Shown here: positions 57,745 to 64,000 of the stretch, piece after piece
Layout of the letters: each line of letters starts with the position of its first letter
Position numbering within the stretch: position 1 is the stretch's first letter
DNA from: Steromphala cineraria
Lineage: Eukaryota; Mollusca; Gastropoda; Trochida; Trochidae
Direction of reading: 5' to 3'
Assembly (NCBI GenBank): GCA_916613615.1
Contig: OU744724.1
Span: 44,990,662-45,054,661 of the forward strand
Length of the DNA: 64,000 bases
Translations under genes and position numbers: made by a program
The notes under the pieces: generated by a model
The model's database searches: none
Seen by the model: only the letters and a program-made list of their open reading frames with translations
What the model was told of the DNA's origin: nothing

Positions 57745-60165
57745 CTTACAAAAACTATAGATTTTTGAAGATATGACCTAACTATGTGCTAGCTGTATCC
57801 ACCCCATATGGATTAAACTGTCTTGTATTTTTTGTGATGACGTTTCTTTTGCAGTTGATTTTATTTATCAAATTATTAAAATAAGACAACAGCTTATCTT
57901 GATGGTACATGGGGATAAATGCATTTCTATGTGCAATATCTCAGATGGCTTACGGTAATAATTTTTGGGAATAAAAGCTTGAACATTGTCTTTAGACTTC
58001 TTGAATAATGGATAGTGAATGAACCCTATGAGTACAAGGTGAATCCCCTATCTTTTGAACAAGCTTATAATGAAGACCACATGTCATCACATAAACTAAA
58101 TAATAAGTTAAACAACACCACCATGCTAATAATCGCAGCCATTTAAAACATCTAGTTCATACGAGCAATGACGTGTCACAATCTGAGTGTAAATGTATAT
58201 TGTCCTATGAAATACACACTGCAAGAGATGTTTCACATATGCTAGATTGACGGTAAGTCTTACTTACAATTATTTCAATACTATCAATAAGGTAGTGTCG
58301 TATTTATGTTAAATGATATTTTGAAAAAAAATAATTAGTTACTTACTGAAATGTTATATCATCTTTTTTACTTTTTGGCACTAGCCGTGATTTATATATT
58401 TGTAGAAATTGAAACTGAAATTGGTATTAATGGCATATTTAGTAAATTTTTGCATTATCCTTCAATATTGAGAAACAATTTCCTGCTAGAATTAAAATGG
58501 TTATTCTCGTGATGAGATTTGAAATTTGGAGACATTATTCTGTTGAGATGCCTTGGTCTATACACCGTGATTGTTCTTGGCTGTTCTGAGAAGCTACATG
58601 TAATTGTTAGAGATGGTCTCGCTACAGGCTCCTAATCAGCTTACTTCTGCCTGTCGGATTTTCAATCACTCCACCAGTTTGACGTCCGTTTAACAGATTT
58701 ATTTTCTGATTTATGGATCTGTGGAAAAAGTTGGATTGTTCCTCCCTGACACTTAATCACGATTTCTCATTCTCAGTTTCAGCATGATTGCTCCAGAGGT
58801 TTTGCCCAATGTTTACAACAGAGATGTTAGGGAGTTAGAATATCACCCGAGGGACATTAATTGTCTTCACCAATTCCTCACAGGCTTGTATTTTTTGTTT
58901 GTTTCAATATCATATGGCTAGGAAAATTCGTGTACGTCAATATCACGTTATGAAAAAGTATGAGCAAATTTGCTCCTGGAGTTAAAACTCCTGATATCGT
59001 TCAGCAGTTATATTCAAGGGGATATTTGGTTTAAAATTCATCTTATATATTGAAAATACAAGTTTACAATTGCAGTTGCATACTTACTATCGCAAGCAAG
59101 TGCCATCTTTTACAGAAATTGTTATCGTTTCTTGACCACGATTCCTGTACTGGGAACAAAATCAAGGTAGGAAGTTCAAATTAAAAATATCTAGCTAGGG
59201 ATTCAGCAACAAGTAAATACCTTGTTTTGTTTGCGTTATAATGCATGCATTGCGCGTATCGGGTTTACGGACAAATTATAACGCAATCCCGACCAATGTG
59301 CATAAAAAACAATCCATATACGGATTAGAAAGTATGATATGGGTTCAATTTTGCACTTTAGGTTTCTTCAGATTCAAATCATATTCTCTCATTGTTGTTT
59401 GACTAAAGACTTAATAGAATCACGTGCATGATTTAATACGATGAGTTCTCTTTGAGTTATCAATTCTAATTAAACTCAGACCATCTGTTCATACATAAGG
59501 GATCACACATCAACTGAGCAAGGAACTTCCAGGTTATTAACGTGTAGGTTTTACCCAAGTGTCACCACATGAACTTTAACATTTGAAAAACAGTTTTTGT
59601 TCAAAAAGCCAAAATCCGAAATTGGATTTATATTTTCTCGAAAAGGAGCTTGTTATGAAAGCAGAATGTAATGTTCGCTGAAAATATTACACTATTGAAC
59701 CATGATATAATATATGGTTGATACTACATTTGTTTAACACTTTTTTCTTGGTCAAACTAAACAACATAACAATCATTGTCCTTTACTCGTTAATTAGTAT
59801 ATTAATGAATTATGTTTAACCACCTTTCATGTACTACTATTGTTATCTATGGAGGAATGATTTCAAACTAACGAGCGAAAGCTAGTTTGATAAAAAAAGA
59901 TCAATGTATTTTTTTAAAGGAGGCTCTACTTTTTTTCTTCATTTATAAAGTCTTATTGCATGTAAACAAAATGTCATATATTGTATTGCACTAACATATT
60001 GACGTCAAAACTGCTAACTATATTGGCATTTGATAGCCGTATCAGACTTGTAAGATGTTGCCGTTTAAATATGACACTGAAGTAAGATAAGTGACACACA
60101 TGACTTGTACATCTAAATACCAAATAATGCATAAAACACATAACTCCGTATAAAACATTATACAC
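57745..60165 (-). repeat. Duplicated segment D, copy 3, inverted
   Basis: The inverse complement aligns with D copies 1 and 2 along most of their length. Examples: CTAACTATGTGCTAGCTGTA (57778) to GTACAAGTCATGTGTG inverse (about 60105), and GAGATGGTCTCGCTACAGGC at 58611. It is more diverged (roughly 75-80% by eye). It lacks the 525-bp TIR element and retains its empty TA site at 58261-58262. Confidence 0.88.
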
Positions 60166-60702
60166 AATACATATCATACCACATACGTATAGGAGTATTA
60201 ATCACGTAAATGCAAAAATGCAAATGTATATTTTGGAATCACAGGAGCAAGTTGCAATTATATTATCATTTTTTCCAAGATTCCGTATCCATACTTAAAA
60301 CTACAAGTAGACAAATGTCAATATCATGATATAATAATTTTTTTAGAAAAGTGTAAATTTAAAGACAATAAGTTTAAATTTCAAGATGATAAAAATTGTT
60401 TGTACAAGTTGATATAGAGACGTCCCTTGATATAAGACAGAATGATAGAGGCGATCCTACATACATGTATAAATAATACATCAATTTCAAACAAACTTTA
60501 TTATCAGAGCGGAGTCACGTTCACGCTAGAGATTTATGCGAATTTAAATAGATCATAAAGTTATTTGAAGGGTGACATGTGGTGGAAATTAATCTGGTTT
60601 TGTGAAAAAATATAGTTGAAAGGTACGTGTGTATGTGTATGAGATATCACCAATTTGAAGCGATAACTTGACTTAACACGGAAGCGAGTCGAGATCGGCA
60701 AC
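60166..60702. other. Unassigned sequence
   Basis: AT-rich, no repeat or gene recognised. The last 40 bases become GC-richer with ACGGAAGCG (ETS-type) just before the ATG at 60703. Confidence 0.4.
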
Positions 60703-60834
60703 ATGGCTGCGTTTATTCCTTCTCTCTACTATATGGAGGGTGTTGGCCTTCTTTACCCACGTTTACCTACATCTTATTTAGGATATCGGGTTCCGGTGGC
60801 TCCAACTGTATCGATTCTTGTCTGTGTGTATTGA
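60703..60834 (+). CDS. Candidate first exon or small ORF (43 codons)
   Basis: The ATG lies in a strong context (GGCAACATGGCTGCG) after a short GC-rich patch with an ETS-like ACGGAAGCG. The product starts MAAFIPSLYYMEGVG and ends SILVCVY. No domain is recognisable. It could be a first exon using an internal donor such as GGGTTCC, but no splice donor stands out. A weakly related sequence (CTGTCTGTGTGTATTGATCT) recurs at about 62988. Confidence 0.25.
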   Translation: MAAFIPSLYYMEGVGLLYPRLPTSYLGYRVPVAPTVSILVCVY

Positions 60835-60936
60835 TCTTCTGAGCTGCATAACTGAAATGAGCGCTAAAGAAAGATTTCTGTGTAGTTTTGTGTCACTTCC
60901 AGAATCTCATCCTCTGACTATCCTATATTGTATCAG

Positions 60937-61085
60937 GATCAGACAGTAGTGCATTGGACTCTGCTTCATATACAAACCAGACTGATGGAATGGTGTCTGA
61001 GTCTGCATCAAGCATAATAGACCAAGTCAGACCAAACCCATTACCTGATTTAACCTCAAGTAACGTATTTCACGAAAGAATCTAA
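60937..61085 (+). CDS. Candidate terminal exon
   Basis: A good acceptor (CTATATTGTATCAG) is followed by a frame open for 48 codons to TAA at 61083-61085. The product is Ser/Asp/Asn-rich (SDSSALDSASYTNQ start). A similar acceptor and start (GCATCAGGATCAGACA) recur at about 63105-63120, with a shorter frame. It may belong to the same transcript as the ATG at 60703. Evidence is weak. Confidence 0.25.
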
Positions 61086-62519
61086 TGGATTAATTCTAAT
61101 AACCAGCAATTTTAAGTAACTGCGTTACAGTGTCCAGTGTTTCGATCAAGATCTGGCTTAACACCATTTGATTGTAACTTTATTGAGCCAATCAGCTTTG
61201 ATTTTTCAGCAACACCAGCACTTCTCAAATAAATGAAATTATTGGTAATCTTTTTTACTCAAAATACGAAGTATCCTATTAGGAAACTTCAATATGACCA
61301 TTCCGTTGTTAAAAGATATCATTGGCCAGAGAGAGTTATTATTTTTTTACTAAGTTTCTATGAAAGAACTGTGTATGAGTATTGACAGTAATCATCGATT
61401 TGTTCCTAATCCCTAATCTATGTGTTCTTACACAAAAGTTGAAAGCTGTGTACCAGTGTGAAAAAAAAAATAGCAATACGACTTTAATATTTCCTTTCAG
61501 TACGTCGTTTTCATTAATTGTTACATTTTCAAAACACAAAACACTGTTTGCGTGATTTATAAGTATTTGAATAAATTTTCGGAATAGCATAATTAAAAGA
61601 AAATTCATGTGAGAACAACCTCAAGAGTATAAAAAACCGACAACCAACATAAGGCAAAACATTATTATAATCATTTTTAGCATGAAATAAACTTTCACCA
61701 ACTAAGTGTCGAAAATGGAAACGTTGTCGTACATTTGTATGTCAGATTCGAACGGAAAAATCACAATCTGCAATTGACTGACATTAGAAAGTTTACCAGA
61801 GCACCTTATATTGCATTTTGGGTCGGTTCCTGATGACCGATGTTGTTTTAAAGAGTTCAAGAAGTGTGCATAACAAATTGCTACCAAAACCCAAAGTCTC
61901 TTCATCCGGGTCACTTACTTGCGCCATCGTCTTGGTACCGCCATAGAGACCATACAACACATAACTGACCAAATTTATAGAACCGTGTGCGTGAAGGGAA
62001 TATTCCACCATTGAGACCCATTACCGCCCCTGTCTTGCTTCCAACTTCACAATCGCCTACAGTGATAGAACCTTAAGAAAGTCTTGATCAACAACGACTC
62101 ACAAATTCGTTTACAAAAGTAATTTGAAAATTATCACTTGTAAATGTTTACCGACGGCTAAGAACATTCTTTTCATAATTCCATCCGAAAATTTACATTA
62201 TTCGGTTAGCAAAGTGGTGTGTATCCAGCACACACACATCTGCTTCATTGATTGTTACGACAGTCGTAGGTACCATACATTTATATTGACTTACGACTAT
62301 CTTAGTACTAAGAGAGCTTCGAAAATCTAGGCCCAGCTCGGTACAACAACGATGTCCATGTTGCATCAGATGGAAGTTTCTCAAGTATGATAACAGAGGA
62401 AGTTTCTCAAGTATGATAACGTTCCTTCGCTGAAATGGTGCCTTATTTCTCTAACGCTAACGTCAAACTCTTCCAAAAGCCTTTTCAACACTAGATTGTA
62501 ACTACAATAGAACGACAAT
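61086..62519. other. Unassigned sequence
   Basis: Several 60-90 codon frames on both strands with no recognisable feature. A 26-bp tandem duplication (GGAAGTTTCTCAAGTATGAT at 62372 and 62398) is the only repeat I see. Confidence 0.35.
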
Positions 62520-62715
62520 GGTTAAAAATCAATCGACGTGTACATCAAAGCCACAATTCGTTTCAGACAATTGATCGAATGGTCATTGCATTGCAAGAAG
62601 AATGGGGAAGAACGGCATAAATGAGTCGTCATCAGTTTTTCTATTCATTGCCCTAGGGATGCCAAGAAAGAATTGCTGCAAACGGTAGTCACACAATGAA
62701 CTGACTCCAACGCCA
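62520..62715 (+). pseudogene. C-terminal fragment of a Tc1-like transposase
   Basis: Translation across one stop or two gives ALQEEWGRTA, then ...FFYSLP.GCQERIAANGSHT. This matches the Tc1-family C terminus (L.EEW..I......LI.SMP.RCQAVIAANGGHT). Only the last ~60 residues remain and they are interrupted by stops, so it is dead. The upstream DDE part is not recognisable in the preceding sequence. Confidence 0.65.
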
Positions 62716-63261
62716 CCTTGTGTATTCAAACACGCATGGCCACGAGCATAAGTGGTGCTATTTGTCTATAGACATAAAACTTTCCCCCTTTTTTTCATTG
62801 AAGTTATATGATATATTTGCTCTTGCTAAAAGCAATTAATTCTTGGAAAAACAATGCTGATGCGTTTCTCTTTTTGGAGAGTATATTGAAACAAGAGAGA
62901 TCAGACATGAAGGATTGGTGGTTCTCGCACTTAGCAGTTTCCTATCAACCTCCTTCAACCATCGTTGACATTGCCTCCTCCTGTTTCCTGTCTGTGTGTA
63001 TTGATCTACCCATTAAAATATAGAGTATGTGACAAAAAATGACTTGGTGCTGTCTCCGTCATGTCCAAATTATGAATTTATGATTGTATCCTATTATACC
63101 AATTTGCATCAGGATCAGACATCTCTGCATCGTTAAAAGATCTGTCTATCAAACATGCTGTGTCGATCAACTGCAAATGATTTCTGTTAGCGCTACATTG
63201 ATAAAGTAATATTTCCAGGCTATCTTAATGCAACAAATGTTATTCAGTATTTTTTTCTATT

Positions 63262-63597
63262 GTGTATGCATCTTTTCCGCCATTTATCAAAGCAACCCAT
63301 TCTTCCGCAAAATTAAAGGTTCGTGACGTTAACAACGATAGTGTAACATTGTCACTACCAGTGAACCTGAGTCGAATCGATTCACATGATTCAAAAGGAC
63401 ATGTCAGAAACGAACGAGTAGCTTTTTATCATCATTACGTCTTGCAGTTTTACACTAAACTATTATTACAGTCAAACTATCCAATTAATATCAGAAGAAA
63501 AACTTCTCTAAGGAATTATAAAAAGAAACTGAAAAATGAATTAAGTCGATATTGTTCATATCGCAATAAGGAGAGTTTTCTATTTCGTTTTCCTTGA
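63262..63597 (+). CDS. Hypothetical 111-codon frame
   Basis: The longest frame in the last 8 kb, starting at a non-ATG codon in the ORF sense and ending TGA at 63595-63597. The C-terminal half (NYPINIRRKTSLRNYKKKLK) resembles the P..IR...S...FKK.LK tail found downstream of reverse transcriptase in some LINE proteins, so it may be a retroelement fragment. No other motif is visible. Confidence 0.25.
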   Translation: MYASFPPFIKATHSSAKLKVRDVNNDSVTLSLPVNLSRIDSHDSKGHVRNERVAFYHHYVLQFYTKLLLQSNYPINIRRKTSLRNYKKKLKNELSRYCSYRNKESFLFRFP

Positions 63598-63621
63598 TAA
63601 AAAATCATTCCATCATTAAAT

Positions 63622-63742
63622 AATTGAATGCCAGTCTGTGTGTTTGCATTGGAAATTGAACACTGTCAAAGCTACATTCAAACTCTTGTGAACCAAACGA
63701 GCGTGCATTTTCCAGTGCAAACACACAAACTGACATTCAATT
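63622..63742. repeat. Hairpin with 34-bp arms
   Basis: AATTGAATGCCAGTCTGTGT (63622 onward, to 63655) pairs with TTTCCAGTGCAAACACACAA (63708 onward, to 63742) with about three mismatches, two of which would be G-U in RNA. The loop is 52 bases. It could be a fold-back element end or a hairpin RNA precursor. Confidence 0.75.
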
Positions 63743-64000
63743 CAACACCCTTTGAACTAGCAACACTGTGTCAAGAAATATTCTCATATTAGAAACAAGC
63801 TATTATGTTTATTCATCATGATCCGTAAGCTGTATTCTGTAGTCTGCAAGTTAAACTAACAGATGATAAATGAAGTATACACTAAAAGAAAATCCTTTCG
63901 CGCAAGATCTGCACTGGACATGATTGTGTAAAGATTGATCTATTATTTGATGCCAATGTGCCATAAAACTAATAGAATGAAAAGGCTGTTAAATAAAAGG

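Noticed and set aside
26505..60165. A CRISPR array, rDNA or known multigene cluster explaining the repeated units
   Set aside because: The units are 10-13 kb long without rRNA-like or histone-like sequences, and there are no short regularly spaced repeats.
61702..62011. Overlapping minus-strand frames of 70-72 codons
   Set aside because: I found no motif, no splice context and no similarity to neighbouring Tc1 remains that would justify a gene call.

Overview
The window looks like nuclear DNA of a marine invertebrate, most probably a mollusc or another lophotrochozoan. It is AT-rich, its genes are split by GT-AG introns, and it carries tRNA-headed SINEs, LINE fragments, Tc1 relics and many short inverted-repeat elements. 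There is no operon or prokaryotic organisation. Most open frames above 60 codons have no homology I recognise and no gene structure. Species assignment is inference; no taxon-specific gene is present.

Left part (1-9.6 kb). The window opens inside the C-terminal half of a pogo/Tigger-type DDE transposase ending in a PHD finger (2-733). A three-exon gene on the + strand (2488-8714) encodes a 119-residue protein I do not recognise. Its promoter has a TCTCGCGAGA element and a TCACGTGA E-box, and intron 1 holds two RFX-type X-box palindromes, which hints at a ciliary role. Its 5.4 kb first intron contains a LINE 3' fragment, a TTAA-flanked MITE, and a 5'-truncated LINE with a clear 11-bp target duplication.

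Middle part (9.6-25.5 kb). A TTAA-flanked inverted-repeat element (9692-10488), a decayed Tc1-like transposase (minus strand, about 11990-12930), a decayed LINE (about 13330-14012) and a possible hammerhead-like relic (14375-14410) lead to the best gene in the window. This is an eight-exon thioredoxin-related transmembrane protein of the TMX1 type (15294-23408, 259 residues) with a CPAC active site, one membrane segment and a C-terminal KKAD retrieval signal. Its introns hold a SINE, a hAT MITE with an 8-bp target duplication, two or three TTAA elements and a triplicated fold-back element.

Right part (26.5-60.2 kb). This is a three-unit tandem segmental duplication (starts near 26505, 36245 and 49070), plus one more copy of a sub-segment (D) in inverted orientation at about 57745-60165. 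Each unit contains three related 200-330 bp blocks (A, B, C). A and B are almost unchanged between units although the DNA around them has drifted strongly. No protein gene explains this, and it is the main candidate for an undescribed function. Comparing the copies also gives empty sites that date and delimit several insertions.

The last 4 kb contain a Tc1-like C-terminal fragment (62520-62715), weak exon candidates around 60.7-61.1 kb, a 111-codon open frame and a 34-bp-arm hairpin.
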